Below, in pieces: positions 40,870 through 50,041 of a DNA stretch of 64,000 nt; position 1 is the first letter of the stretch; each line of letters opens with the position of its first letter. The position numbers and the translations under genes were made by a program. The notes beneath the pieces are model-generated. The model was not told the DNA's origin. It ran no database searches and worked only from the letters and a program-made list of their open reading frames with translations. The stretch lies in the NCBI RefSeq assembly GCF_025145285.1, contig NZ_CP102251.1, positions 620,001 to 684,000 on the forward strand, in the 5' to 3' direction. The stretch is from Alistipes onderdonkii (GTDB lineage Bacteria > Bacteroidota > Bacteroidia > Bacteroidales > Rikenellaceae).

Positions 40870-41835
40870 CTATTCCAGCAACGGCAACCTGCCCAGCATA
40901 TCCCTGAGCCGGATCGCCGTACGGGGCATCGGCTCGGCGACCGTAAGGCCCACCAGCTCCTTTTCAGCCGCAATATCGTTTATCACGCGGACGACCGCCT
41001 CTATTTTCATCCCGTCGGGATCGGTGCCGACCGCCGCAACGATCTCCGCCGGGTCGAGCACGTCCATATCGAAATGAACCACCACCTTCGACGCCCCGCA
41101 CGATTTCAGCCAGGCCCGGAGCGCATCGCTGTCCGCAGCCACCTCTTCGGGGGTGAGATGCTTTATCCCGTACTGATGCTGGCGGGCCTTAATCTCGTCC
41201 CGCTCCCAGTTGCGCAACCCTACGAACAGGATCTTCGACGGGTCGAATGCGGCGGGCAGTTCCGCCACGATCTTCGCATCGCCGTGCCCCATGCAGGCCG
41301 TCACGGCCATGGCATGGTAGCCGGGATAGGGATCGCCCGGAAGCGTGATGTCGGGATGGGCGTCGATCCATACCATCGCCACGTCGCCGCCGTATTTCGC
41401 GGCAAGGTAGGTGAACGGCACCACGCTCACGGAGCAATCCCCGCCCAGGGTCACGATCCTGCCGGGATCGCTCGCCCGCAGCATCTCCAGCGCGGCTTTC
41501 GTCTGCCGGAGAATGACGTCGCGGTCGAGTACACCGTCCGTCACCCTGCGTTCCCCGATCTGGGTGGAGACGGGAACGGTGAGCGTTTCCTGCCCGCCGC
41601 AGGGAGCCAGGAAGTCGAGCAGCTGCGCCCCGAGGTAATATCCCCGTGCGGCATCGTCGGGATCCTTTACCTCGGGCACCATCGCCGCGACATTGCCGCC
41701 CTGCCATTGCGGGTAGATCAGGCGGATCGTAGATGTGTGTGTTTTCATAGTTTTACGGTTTGTCGATAGTTTTTCCTGCGCACCGGCAGAAATCATTCCG
41801 CCGGCCAAAACGGCAGCCAATAAAATTCCTTTCAT
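40870..41835 (-). CDS. Exported arginase-like ureohydrolase
   Basis: 321 residues from ATG 41835, starting MKGILLAAVLAGGMISAGAQ, a signal peptide. A promoter (TTG 41893-41895, TATTTTTG 41865-41872, 20-base spacer) places the RNA start near 41858, so this start would be used; a cytoplasmic start at 41748 is possible but secondary. Ureohydrolase motifs: VTLGGDCSVSV, MVWIDAHPDI, VVHFDMDVLDP. The first metal-ligand motif has Cys where arginases have His (GGDH). Location and metal site are both unusual; substrate unknown. Confidence 0.82.
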   Translation of the reverse strand: MKGILLAAVLAGGMISAGAQEKLSTNRKTMKTHTSTIRLIYPQWQGGNVAAMVPEVKDPDDAARGYYLGAQLLDFLAPCGGQETLTVPVSTQIGERRVTDGVLDRDVILRQTKAALEMLRASDPGRIVTLGGDCSVSVVPFTYLAAKYGGDVAMVWIDAHPDITLPGDPYPGYHAMAVTACMGHGDAKIVAELPAAFDPSKILFVGLRNWERDEIKARQHQYGIKHLTPEEVAADSDALRAWLKSCGASKVVVHFDMDVLDPAEIVAAVGTDPDGMKIEAVVRVINDIAAEKELVGLTVAEPMPRTAIRLRDMLGRLPLLE

Positions 41836-41864
41836 GTCCGGATTCACCTTTTTCGTCGGATATG

Positions 41865-41895
41865 CAAAAATACGGAGTGGCCCCGGATATTGCAA
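41865..41895 (-). promoter_or_regulatory. Promoter of the exported arginase-like gene
   Basis: On the minus strand TTG and TATTTTTG are spaced 20 bases. It lies next to the palindrome at 41916-41935, which could therefore control both divergent genes. Confidence 0.6.
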
Positions 41896-41915
41896 GTACC
41901 CGCAAATTATTCATA

Positions 41916-41935
41916 TACCGATAAATTTATCGGTA
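41916..41935. promoter_or_regulatory. Perfect 20-bp palindrome, candidate HxlR operator
   Basis: TACCGATAAATTTATCGGTA is fully self-complementary. It sits between two divergent promoters: the arginase-like gene on the left and the HxlR regulator on the right. HxlR dimers bind such palindromes and usually control divergent or adjacent genes. Binding is inferred. Confidence 0.7.
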
Positions 41936-41979
41936 CAGACAAATTACAGGGATATGGTGCAAAGTCTTTGGAAAATGAT

Positions 41980-41987
41980 TATTTTTG
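41980..41987 (+). promoter_or_regulatory. -7 box of the HxlR regulator
   Basis: TATTTTTG fits TAnnTTTG and lies 18 bases before the ATG at 42006. It argues against the upstream TTG at 41985 as the start. Confidence 0.55.
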
Positions 41988-42005
41988 CACAAACCGGATA
42001 TCCAT

Positions 42006-42359
42006 ATGTACGAAAAGAAAATACCTTTCGACATCGATTGCGGAATAAAGATCGCCATGGAGGTCATCGGGGGCAAGTGGAAAAGCTGCATCATCCTCGA
42101 ACTGGACAACGGGCCCAAACGCCCCAGCGAGTTACACAGGCTGTTTGCGGATGCCAATGCGCGCGTAATCGACCAACAACTGAAAGAGCTCGAAAAACAC
42201 GGGGCCATCCGGAAAAAGATCTACGCGGAACTTCCGCCCCATTCGGAATATTCCATCACCGACACCGGCAGGTCGCTGATCCCTGTAATCAAGCAGCTCG
42301 AAACCTGGGGCGACGCCTTCCGTCCGAAGATGAAGGAGATCCTCGGCATAGAGGATTAA
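42006..42359 (+). CDS. HxlR family transcriptional regulator
   Basis: 117 residues from ATG 42006. Winged-helix HxlR pattern: CGIKIAMEVIGGKWKSCIIL, RPSELHRLFADANARVIDQQ, LKELEKHGAIRKKIYAELPP, EYSITDTGRSLIPVI. The Cys near the N-terminus (DIDCGIKIAMEV) sits where redox- or electrophile-sensing HxlR members keep theirs. The next gene is an NAD(P)H oxidoreductase, a common HxlR target. Likely autoregulated through the palindrome upstream. Confidence 0.93.
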   Translation: MYEKKIPFDIDCGIKIAMEVIGGKWKSCIILELDNGPKRPSELHRLFADANARVIDQQLKELEKHGAIRKKIYAELPPHSEYSITDTGRSLIPVIKQLETWGDAFRPKMKEILGIED

Positions 42360-42501
42360 GCTGCCTGCGATGCAGCGACGCGATTTCATTGCGTCCGATT
42401 GCCCGGACAGACAAAAAACACCGCGCGGCCCGAACTTCGGCACAACCCCGGCGGGGAATCCGGTGCCTTTATGACAAAAAACACTTAAAAACTAAACGGA
42501 G

Positions 42502-43059
42502 ATGAAAAACACACTCGTAATATCCGGCCATACCGATCTTTCGGCATCGGTGGCCAACAAAACGATCCTCGAAACGATTGCGCAACGACTGCCCCAGGCG
42601 GAGATCGTACGGCTCGACAGCCTCTACCCGGATTTCAAAATCGACGCACAGGCCGAACAGCAGCGGCTGCTGAAAGCCGACGTCATCGTATTGCAGTTTC
42701 CGGTATTCTGGTACAGCGCCCCGTCGCTGCTGGAGCGCTGGATGGAAGAGACCTTCCGGCACGGGTTCTCGCACGGAAGCACGGGCGACAAACTGAAAGG
42801 CAAGAAACTGGTGCTCTCGTTCACGACGGGCGCCCCGGCGGAGATGTATTCCCACGAAGGGCCGATGGGCTACACGATCGACGAATTCCTGCCCTGCTAC
42901 AAGGCCACCTGCAAACTGTGCGGGATGGAGTTTGCCGGATATGTCTTCACCGGCGGGGTGAGCTATGGTGCGCGGACGACGCCAGAACAAGTCGAAGCGC
43001 AGAAAGCGAAGTCCGTGGAACATGCGCAGCGGCTGCTCGGGCTGCTCGCGACATTGTAA
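42502..43059 (+). CDS. NAD(P)H-dependent flavin oxidoreductase (KefF/MdaB-like)
   Basis: 185 residues with a flavodoxin-like fold. VISGHTDLSASVANKTILET is the flavin phosphate loop, VLQFPVFWYSAPSLLERWME is the family signature, then KLVLSFTTGAPAEMYSHEG. Related enzymes reduce quinones and electrophiles. It follows the HxlR gene by about 140 bases on the same strand and is probably its target. Cytoplasmic, likely dimeric. Confidence 0.9.
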   Translation: MKNTLVISGHTDLSASVANKTILETIAQRLPQAEIVRLDSLYPDFKIDAQAEQQRLLKADVIVLQFPVFWYSAPSLLERWMEETFRHGFSHGSTGDKLKGKKLVLSFTTGAPAEMYSHEGPMGYTIDEFLPCYKATCKLCGMEFAGYVFTGGVSYGARTTPEQVEAQKAKSVEHAQRLLGLLATL

Positions 43060-43377
43060 ACCCCGGGCACGCGGCGAAACACCCCGGCAATTCCCGGCAG
43101 TCCCAGGCGCGAGGAGTAACCGGAGGATACCGGTGCATCCGGCACCAAAGAAAAGGATTCTGCCCGTTACGCCCGACATGCAGGCAGCTAAAGGGGCGGC
43201 AGGGAAAAAGAATGGCCGTCTGGCAGGAACCGGAGTAAATCGTTGTATGGCAGACAACGCTAAACTAATCTCTAAATGCTCCGGATCCCGCCGACGGCCA
43301 TCGAAATTGCGGCGGCAACGCTGATTACAGGAATGTTTGCAATGGTTCACTGCGATTGAGAGCACCGCCGCCGCAGG
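43060..43377. other. Intergenic stretch with nothing recognised
   Basis: 318 bases between two convergent genes. GC-rich at first, with a small GTTGT/ACAAC hairpin. No reading frame, RNA or promoter that I can support. Confidence 0.5.
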
Positions 43378-44544
43378 TTATTCCAACGGCTGCAGCCTCC
43401 GGCGCGTAAAGACGATATGCGCCGGAATGTCACCCGTTTCGACCGACCACTTTTTCGTACCGTCGGGATTGAAACAGTAGAGCGTACCGGGGGTCACATA
43501 ATCCTTGGCGTCCGTCACGAAAAATTCGCGCGTATTGGGGTTTATCGCAATACCATAGGGTATGGCAATCTGTTCGTTCGTTCCGTCGGTAATGAAATTT
43601 CGCGTGACGACCTTCCTGGTGCGGACATTGACGATCGCATAGCTGATCGTATTGCGATGCGTGTGGTAGCTCCACTCGGTACTGTACACATAGAGCGAAT
43701 CTCCGCAAACAGCCATTTCGCTGTTGGGCAACAATTTCAGTTCGTCGATTACCTCGTCCGTCCTGCTGTCGATCACAAATGTTTTGGACGGCGTATCGTA
43801 GTAGTCGCCGCGCGAGGAGACCCATATCTGGCCGTACTTGTCCAGTTCGAGCCGGTGCAGGTTGATCGCAACGTCGATCTTCTTAACCTCACGGAACGTA
43901 TCCAGATCGATGACCGACACCGTACGGTCGTAGTTCGGCACGCGGTAGCCGCCCGAATTAGCGACGTAGAGTTTGTTGCCCGAGATAACCATTTCTTCGG
44001 GTTGGTAGCCGACCGTACAGGTTCCGACGACCGACATGGTAACCGTATCGACTTTGGCCACATAGCCCAACCGGGCGTTGGGATCGATCTGAACCGGCCC
44101 GGCATAGGAACTGACGTATGCATAGCGTCCCTTGAAAACGATGTAGCGGCAATTGGGAATCGAGATCTGGGTGATATGCCTTGCCGTCCGCACATCCATC
44201 ACCTCGACGAAATGCGAACAGTTGACCACTGCGTAGAGCTTGTTGCCGTAAATCTGTATGTCGTTTCCCACATCGCCCAGCTCCTTCACAACGCCCGGAT
44301 TACGTTCGGCATAGATATTTTTCGTATAGATCCCCGTTTGGTAGTCGAAATAGTCGAGCGTGGACTTGTTGCTGCCCATATTCCCTTCGTTCAGCAGGAA
44401 AAAGCCGCAGATCTCACCGCTTTCCCCTCCCGTAACGGTCGTCGAGGTCGACGGCACGATCTGTTCCTCCTTGCGGCAGGAGAAGAGCAGCACCACCATC
44501 GTAATAACGACGGCGCATAAGCGTATGTTCGGTAATCGTATCAT
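43378..44544 (-). CDS. btuG: BtuG-like surface beta-propeller lipoprotein
   Basis: 388 residues from ATG 44544, whose ATGA overlaps the receptor stop by 4 nt. Lipobox LLFSCRKEE (Cys about 23). Then a seven-bladed YncE/DUF5074-type propeller with the entry motif CGFFLLNEGNMGSNKSTLDY, LGDVGNDIQIYGNKLYAVVN and repeated YVANSGG / VSVIDLDT strands. BtuG proteins sit on BtuB and capture cobalamin at the cell surface. Assignment rests on architecture plus last place in a cobalamin-riboswitch operon directly behind a BtuB-like receptor. Confidence 0.85.
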   Translation of the reverse strand: MIRLPNIRLCAVVITMVVLLFSCRKEEQIVPSTSTTVTGGESGEICGFFLLNEGNMGSNKSTLDYFDYQTGIYTKNIYAERNPGVVKELGDVGNDIQIYGNKLYAVVNCSHFVEVMDVRTARHITQISIPNCRYIVFKGRYAYVSSYAGPVQIDPNARLGYVAKVDTVTMSVVGTCTVGYQPEEMVISGNKLYVANSGGYRVPNYDRTVSVIDLDTFREVKKIDVAINLHRLELDKYGQIWVSSRGDYYDTPSKTFVIDSRTDEVIDELKLLPNSEMAVCGDSLYVYSTEWSYHTHRNTISYAIVNVRTRKVVTRNFITDGTNEQIAIPYGIAINPNTREFFVTDAKDYVTPGTLYCFNPDGTKKWSVETGDIPAHIVFTRRRLQPLE

Positions 44545-46586
44545 AGCGTCCAACTGAAAATTATTTTTACATTTGTCCCGGGCATCGGGTAACACTGCAC
44601 CACTTCGTACTGCTGATTCAAAAGGTTGTTCACTTCCACGGCCGCCCGTAATTGCGAGCGCTTCAAATTGAAAATTTTGGACAGCGACAGATCGCTCGTG
44701 TACCACGACAGCGCGTAATTTTCAGCAATGTTGGCCCCCGCTTCGTAGCGTTCGCCGGTATAGATAAAGCTGTAATTGAGGCTCCAAGTCCCGTAATTCA
44801 ATCCGATGATCGCCGAGCCGCTGTGCCAGGGAATATAAGGTATCTGGTCGCCGTAATACTTGCTCGCGGGATCGGTAAAATCCTGGGCTTTCTGGTAAGT
44901 GTAAGTCACGCGGCAATCGGCCCCGAACTTTCCGAAACGCATTGCGCCGCTCACGGTCGCATCCACTCCGCGGATTTCGACATACCCCAGATTGACCATC
45001 GTCCACTGGAACTGATTGGAGGTGGGCATGGCGATAATCTTGTCTTCGACCTGGTTGTAATAGGCGTCCACACTCGCATCGAGACGGCGGAAATGCGACG
45101 ACGGCCACTCCTTGGAGTAAGCCAGGCCGACGTTGTACTGGGTCGTGTATTCCGGTTTGAGGTATTTGTTACCGATAAACGTGTAATAGAGGTCATTGAG
45201 CGTGGGCATGCGGAAAACCCGCTTGTAAAATGCCCGGAGCGAGAGGTCGATGTCGTTGAACGGGGTGTACTGCGCCACAACGGTCGGCGTAAGGACATGC
45301 TTGCTTTCGGCGGCCGCACCCGCTTCCCGTGCGAAATCATCGACGAACGTGTAGAGCAAGCTGCCCTGCACGTCGATCTTGCCGAAACGCAACGATGTGG
45401 CCAATGCCGTGAGCGAAGTGAACCGCGACGGATAGACGAAATTCACCAGGTCGGCTTCGAGCGTGTTATACTGGAAATCGGCCGCCAGGTTGACATCCCA
45501 CCAACTGAACAGCGTGAATTCCTGTGCCGCCGAAACATATGCCTCCTGCTGGTAATAATGGTTGTCGACATACATCGTGGTCACGTCCAGACGGGGATCG
45601 GAAAGGTAATGCAGGTAGTCGTAGGCGTATTTTGCATGAACCGAGAGGCGATACCACGGCGCGAACGCCTTGCTGAACGCGCCCTGCAGGAAAAAATTCG
45701 TATCCCATTGGCGGTCTTCGTGTTTGAACTTACCGGGTTCCTCGCGCACGAAAGCCCCCGGGTAGCCCCGTTCGGAGTTGTAGAAATAGACTTTCGCCCG
45801 CCAGCTCCCATCCTTGATCCGGCCGAAAAGTCCGTTCTCGATACGCAGGGCCCGCACATCGCCGTTACGCCGCACGGCAGTGGTATCATAACCGTCCGCC
45901 TTGACGTAAGAAAACTTGTAACGGCCCGTCGTATAGAGGAATTCCGCGTTCAGGGAGTTGGATATCCGTTCGCCGAGCCGCTGTTCGTAGAGAACCGACG
46001 GATTCACGGTGCCGAACGAACCGCCCTTGAGCGTGAGTTTGAGGTTATGCCGCCTGCCCGCCCGGAACTCCGGGGTACGGGTTTGCAGGTAGACGGCGCT
46101 CGCCGAAGCGTAGTCTTTCGCCGACTGCACTCCGGAACTCTTCTGCCCGTTGTAAAGCGTCACGGCAGCCATGTTGTCGAGCGAATACTTACCCAGATCG
46201 ACTTGTCCGTTCTGGGCATTGCCCAGCTGCACCCCGTCGTAGAACACGCCTACATGCTGTGTGCCCATACTACGCACATTGATCGTCTTCAGTCCCCCGA
46301 TACCGCCGTAATCCTTGATCTGCACACCGGAAAAATAACGAATGGCATCGGCTACGGAATGGACGCTCAACCGTTGCAACTCCGCGCCGTCGAGCACCTG
46401 CGCCGGGATGATTTTTTCGGGACGGCGGCTGCCGAGGACGACCACCGAATCAATCCGCTGTATTTGGGAGAGCCGGGAGGAATCCTTTTGCGCAGAGACA
46501 GCGGTTGCGCCCGGCCCCAGGCAGAGGGCCGGACACAACACTACGGTAAATACCAATCTCCGAATTCGTTTTTTACCCGTATCCAC
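44541..46586 (-). CDS. btuB: BtuB-like TonB-dependent receptor
   Basis: 681 residues from GTG 46586 (no upstream ATG fits). Signal peptide to about residue 33, a TonB-box-like DSVVVLGSRR, plug domain (VHSVADAIRYFSGVQIKDYG, LKTINVRSMGTQHVGVFYDG) and a 22-strand barrel ending in VNNLLNQQYEVVQCYPMPGT and a terminal aromatic strand. Size, short plug and lack of a SusD partner match vitamin B12 receptors. It is fourth in a cobalamin-riboswitch operon and overlaps the BtuG-like gene. Confidence 0.88.
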   Translation of the reverse strand: MDTGKKRIRRLVFTVVLCPALCLGPGATAVSAQKDSSRLSQIQRIDSVVVLGSRRPEKIIPAQVLDGAELQRLSVHSVADAIRYFSGVQIKDYGGIGGLKTINVRSMGTQHVGVFYDGVQLGNAQNGQVDLGKYSLDNMAAVTLYNGQKSSGVQSAKDYASASAVYLQTRTPEFRAGRRHNLKLTLKGGSFGTVNPSVLYEQRLGERISNSLNAEFLYTTGRYKFSYVKADGYDTTAVRRNGDVRALRIENGLFGRIKDGSWRAKVYFYNSERGYPGAFVREEPGKFKHEDRQWDTNFFLQGAFSKAFAPWYRLSVHAKYAYDYLHYLSDPRLDVTTMYVDNHYYQQEAYVSAAQEFTLFSWWDVNLAADFQYNTLEADLVNFVYPSRFTSLTALATSLRFGKIDVQGSLLYTFVDDFAREAGAAAESKHVLTPTVVAQYTPFNDIDLSLRAFYKRVFRMPTLNDLYYTFIGNKYLKPEYTTQYNVGLAYSKEWPSSHFRRLDASVDAYYNQVEDKIIAMPTSNQFQWTMVNLGYVEIRGVDATVSGAMRFGKFGADCRVTYTYQKAQDFTDPASKYYGDQIPYIPWHSGSAIIGLNYGTWSLNYSFIYTGERYEAGANIAENYALSWYTSDLSLSKIFNLKRSQLRAAVEVNNLLNQQYEVVQCYPMPGTNVKIIFSWTL

Positions 46587-46590
46587 TGTA

Positions 46591-48303
46591 CTATTTTGTC
46601 ATGTTAAAATCCTTCACGCCGAATACTTCGGTCGAAACCTCGCCGATCCAGCCGCACTGCGTGTTGAGCGCCACCTGTATTTTAACGAAATCCACATACT
46701 TGAGATTCGCATCCTTGCCGTCGAAGGTCACGGCATTCGAGATTTTGAAGTGGTTGTCGGCCGGTGCCGCATTGTAGTTGTCGTCGTCCGTCAGGCGGTC
46801 TATCGGACTGAAATTATCGGCATATCCCCAGTCGAATGCAGGATTCACCCAGTAAGTACCGTTGCCCGAAGCATCGTAACTGCGCGATTTGAGGCAGGGG
46901 CCCCGTAGCGTGTAGCTGTCCGCTTCGACCCACGCCGGATAGTAATAGTCCTGCTGATGGAATGCTTCGAGATATTCGATGACGCCGCTGCCGCCACGGT
47001 TGTCCGTCCATGCGACATTCATCTTCGGTGCCGAAGGACGGTAATAAGTCACGGCGTAATCCCGGATGGTCTCCTCTTTGCCGTACTCCGATCCTTTGAG
47101 TTCGTACCACGTGTCGTTGGGAAGCCCGTCGCCATTCTCATCCTGCATCACCCAGACGATGCCCGGTTCCGACGAACCGTCGAACGGATTGCCCGTGACG
47201 GCGATGTTGTAGTCGCCGTCGTTGTCGATGCTGTGGTCGAACCCCACGACCAGGCAGCCCCCGAATCCGCCCAACGAAACATAGGCCGTCTGCGCCATTC
47301 GGTTTTCCGCATAAGCACACGCTTCGGCCATCGTAACGGCCGTATAATTTTCGTTGACAAACTGTCCCGGCGCGGGCAGGAATTCGTAAACTTTATTGCA
47401 GGCCGCATTGCTCGCCGCCGTCCTGGCCCGATAATAAGTCCCCTCTTTCGGGCATACGTTTACCGTGAAGTCGTGGGAGACCAGGATATACTCGTTCTGC
47501 ATTTCGAGTTTCACGGTGTGCGCCCCCTCTTCCGATGCCGTGAACGCATATTCGGCCTTATCGCCCCGCTGCACCTCCTGCCCGTCGACCGACCAGGTGT
47601 AGACGGCGTCGAACGCATTTTCAATCTCAACGGCCCGCAGCAGGATCGTGCGCCCCAGCGATACATTGCAGGTGCTCTGCTCGATCGTCCATGAAAAATC
47701 CACCTCCTCCGGCAAACGGACGCCGACCATAAACGAAACGGCATCCTCACCGTCCTCGTTACGGGTCGTAAGGGCGAATGCGAAGTCGCCGCGCGCATCG
47801 CCCCGGAAAGTATAGGCAGGTTCGTTCGACACCTCTTTGCCGTCGATCGTCCAACTGTAAGTGGTTTCGAGCGACGAAGCGACGACCGGTTTCAGTTCGA
47901 GTTCCGAGCCCAACAACAGGGTAAAGCCTTTGTCCGCCCCCGGCAGCGAAATGGTCGGCGGAGTCAGCTCAAATACATCGACACGCAACTCCTCCTCATC
48001 CATACCGCCTTTGTTGGTAACGGTCAGCGTAATAAAATACTGCCCGGGCTTCTCGGACGAAAACCGCAGTGCGGGTTCGCTGCCGATCCGTTCGCCGTCG
48101 AGTGTCCAAACGAACGTCGCATCCTCGGCATGTTCATACGACGGACGGATTTCGATCTCGCGGCCGGCTTTGGCCGGATAGATGGCCGTCGGGCTGTCGA
48201 GCGTGATGACCGGCGGGTCGGGAAGAGGATCGGGGTTCTCCCCTTTCGAACACGCCGCCGAAAGGAAGGCGACTGCTATTGCAATTTGATAAAGTCGTTT
48301 CAT
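46591..48303 (-). CDS. PKD-repeat surface lipoprotein
   Basis: 570 residues. Lipobox LSAACSKGE (Cys about 18). Three Ig/PKD-like repeats (about 30-300), each with a W-T-xDG core: FVWTLDGERI, YSWTIDGKEV, YTWSVDGQEV. The C-terminal 260 residues (YEFLPAPGQFVNENYT, SSEPGIVWVMQDENGDGLPN, WGYADNFSP, IGEVSTEVFGV) are paralogous to the lone lipoprotein at 17938-18825. Function unknown; it is encoded 5 bases before the receptor and so belongs to the B12 operon. It may be a surface capture or spacer protein. Confidence 0.88.
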   Translation of the reverse strand: MKRLYQIAIAVAFLSAACSKGENPDPLPDPPVITLDSPTAIYPAKAGREIEIRPSYEHAEDATFVWTLDGERIGSEPALRFSSEKPGQYFITLTVTNKGGMDEEELRVDVFELTPPTISLPGADKGFTLLLGSELELKPVVASSLETTYSWTIDGKEVSNEPAYTFRGDARGDFAFALTTRNEDGEDAVSFMVGVRLPEEVDFSWTIEQSTCNVSLGRTILLRAVEIENAFDAVYTWSVDGQEVQRGDKAEYAFTASEEGAHTVKLEMQNEYILVSHDFTVNVCPKEGTYYRARTAASNAACNKVYEFLPAPGQFVNENYTAVTMAEACAYAENRMAQTAYVSLGGFGGCLVVGFDHSIDNDGDYNIAVTGNPFDGSSEPGIVWVMQDENGDGLPNDTWYELKGSEYGKEETIRDYAVTYYRPSAPKMNVAWTDNRGGSGVIEYLEAFHQQDYYYPAWVEADSYTLRGPCLKSRSYDASGNGTYWVNPAFDWGYADNFSPIDRLTDDDNYNAAPADNHFKISNAVTFDGKDANLKYVDFVKIQVALNTQCGWIGEVSTEVFGVKDFNMTK

Positions 48304-48357
48304 ATAAAATAGGATAATATGCTGATAGGCTTCGAATGGATAACTGCGGCAGCGGCG

Positions 48358-49968
48358 CTACCACTCGACGGTAATGTCGTCCACCGCATAATACGCAGGC
48401 AGCGAATAACCGTAACCGTTATCGGCGCCGCCAGCCTGATTCAGGCGCAGGGATACGATCTCACCGAGTTCGGAAAGATCCCACTTCGTCCACTCTTTGG
48501 TGACGGCTTCGGGAGTAGCAAAGGTCATCGTAATAGTCTTGATCTCTTTGTCGTCGGCATCGTAACCCGTGGCGTAGTAGGTTACATCCTTGGTCAATGC
48601 CGGCGAAAGGCCGTTGCCGGACATCGCGACCGAGTAAAAATAGCAGGTCGAGTTGACATGGATGCTCTTGACCGTACGTGCCTTGCCATCGGCGAATTTG
48701 AGAATCGGGCGACCGTCACCGTACGGAAAATCTAAATCCAGATAGCCGAACGTCGTCAGGAAATTATCCGAGCCATTGCAGCCTCCGCCCGTCATGCTGT
48801 CCTCCGTTCCATCGGGATTATACACATACAAATCGTATAAATATCCGCCGTATTTACCCTGATCCAGCGAATTGGAATTATAGGAACATACGAACCAAGG
48901 GTATCCCCATCCGTTGATGAAGCCCGTAGGACGGCCGGTAGTGAGCTGCGTGGTTTCATCGACCCAGACATAATCGTCGGGACTCCCCAATTGGGTCGTC
49001 GAATATTTTTCGGGGTCATAGTTGCAGGCGACCCATTTGGCCCAGTCGCTACCCTCGAAGGTAACCGTATAGCTATGCGTATCCGCCGCACTTACTTGGA
49101 GTTCCGCCATGCACGAGAAATTTCCGGCCATTCCGATCAGGGCGATCACACCCTCCGTTTCTGCATAGCTGTTCGCTTTGGCAGGTGCCACGACCGTCAG
49201 TGCATTGCCTTCGACCGAAACTTTCCATCCGTCGGGTTTAGTCCAGGTCATCCGTTCGACACCCTTGCTCTCGATCGTAAAGGTCTGCGTCTCATCGTAG
49301 ACGAATATGCCGTTCTTTGCGGAAATCGCGATGCTCAACGCACTCTGCATGGGAATTTCGATTTTGCCTCCGTCGGCAAGCGTAAAGACCGCAAAACCGG
49401 GGTTCGAGGCCGTATCCACCGACTCGAACATCGAATCGCCATCCTTGCCTTCAGCCTTGACCCCCATCTTAGTCCACGTTTTACCGCCGTCGACCGACAT
49501 TTCCCACTCCTTGGTTTGGGTATCGATGCGCAGCTTCGGAGCCACGGCACTCGCCCCCGGAGCGCCGTCCTCACCCTGCGCCTTGATCTTTTCGCCGTCG
49601 ACCAGTATGAATTCGCCGCCGAGCGTCCAGTAATAAAGTCCGTCGTCATCTTTTTTCACCGAGACAGCGGGAGCGTCGATTCCGTTTTTTCCGTCGGTGA
49701 TCGTGGCGGTTTCACCATTGGAGAATGTAATCGTATATCCGTCATTATTTTTGACGACGGAGGTCACGGTTACATTCTTTTGTAATGCATCGACCAGTTT
49801 CCGGAGTGCGTCGATATCGGTGTTGGCACTCTTCATGGCCTGCTCCATGGCTTCCATGCGCGAATCGAGGTCATCGACCGCCTTCCACAAATCATCGTCG
49901 TCATACGAACAACTCCACGCCGAAACGCCGAGCAGCGCAATCGCCAAAAGGGTAAACAGCTTTTTCAT
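48358..49968 (-). CDS. DUF4988-DUF4465 surface lipoprotein
   Basis: 536 residues. Lipobox AWSCSYDDDDLW: four Asp after the Cys match the surface-export signal of Bacteroides lipoproteins. Next a short coiled coil (DLDSRMEAMEQAMKSANTDI), then DUF4988 repeats (VTSVVKNNDGYTITFSNGET, DGLYYWTLGG, WEMSVDGGKTW), and a C-terminal DUF4465 domain (about 310-536: SYTVTFEGSDWAKWVACNYD, GGYLYDLYVYNPDGTED, YAVDDITVEW). DUF4465 proteins recur in B12-regulated operons and, as I recall, include the B12-binding BtuH group; this link needs a search. Its N-terminus is a paralogue of that of the next upstream gene. Confidence 0.85.
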   Translation of the reverse strand: MKKLFTLLAIALLGVSAWSCSYDDDDLWKAVDDLDSRMEAMEQAMKSANTDIDALRKLVDALQKNVTVTSVVKNNDGYTITFSNGETATITDGKNGIDAPAVSVKKDDDGLYYWTLGGEFILVDGEKIKAQGEDGAPGASAVAPKLRIDTQTKEWEMSVDGGKTWTKMGVKAEGKDGDSMFESVDTASNPGFAVFTLADGGKIEIPMQSALSIAISAKNGIFVYDETQTFTIESKGVERMTWTKPDGWKVSVEGNALTVVAPAKANSYAETEGVIALIGMAGNFSCMAELQVSAADTHSYTVTFEGSDWAKWVACNYDPEKYSTTQLGSPDDYVWVDETTQLTTGRPTGFINGWGYPWFVCSYNSNSLDQGKYGGYLYDLYVYNPDGTEDSMTGGGCNGSDNFLTTFGYLDLDFPYGDGRPILKFADGKARTVKSIHVNSTCYFYSVAMSGNGLSPALTKDVTYYATGYDADDKEIKTITMTFATPEAVTKEWTKWDLSELGEIVSLRLNQAGGADNGYGYSLPAYYAVDDITVEW

Positions 49969-50041
49969 AAGTATTTGTTTTTATGGTATTCAACTAAAGA
50001 TCAGGAAGAAGACCGGGAATCCCGATCCCCTTCCTGTGTCC

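Noticed and set aside
46342..46908. 188-codon plus-strand frame spanning the receptor/PKD junction
   Set aside because: It is antisense to both genes, and no motif supports it.
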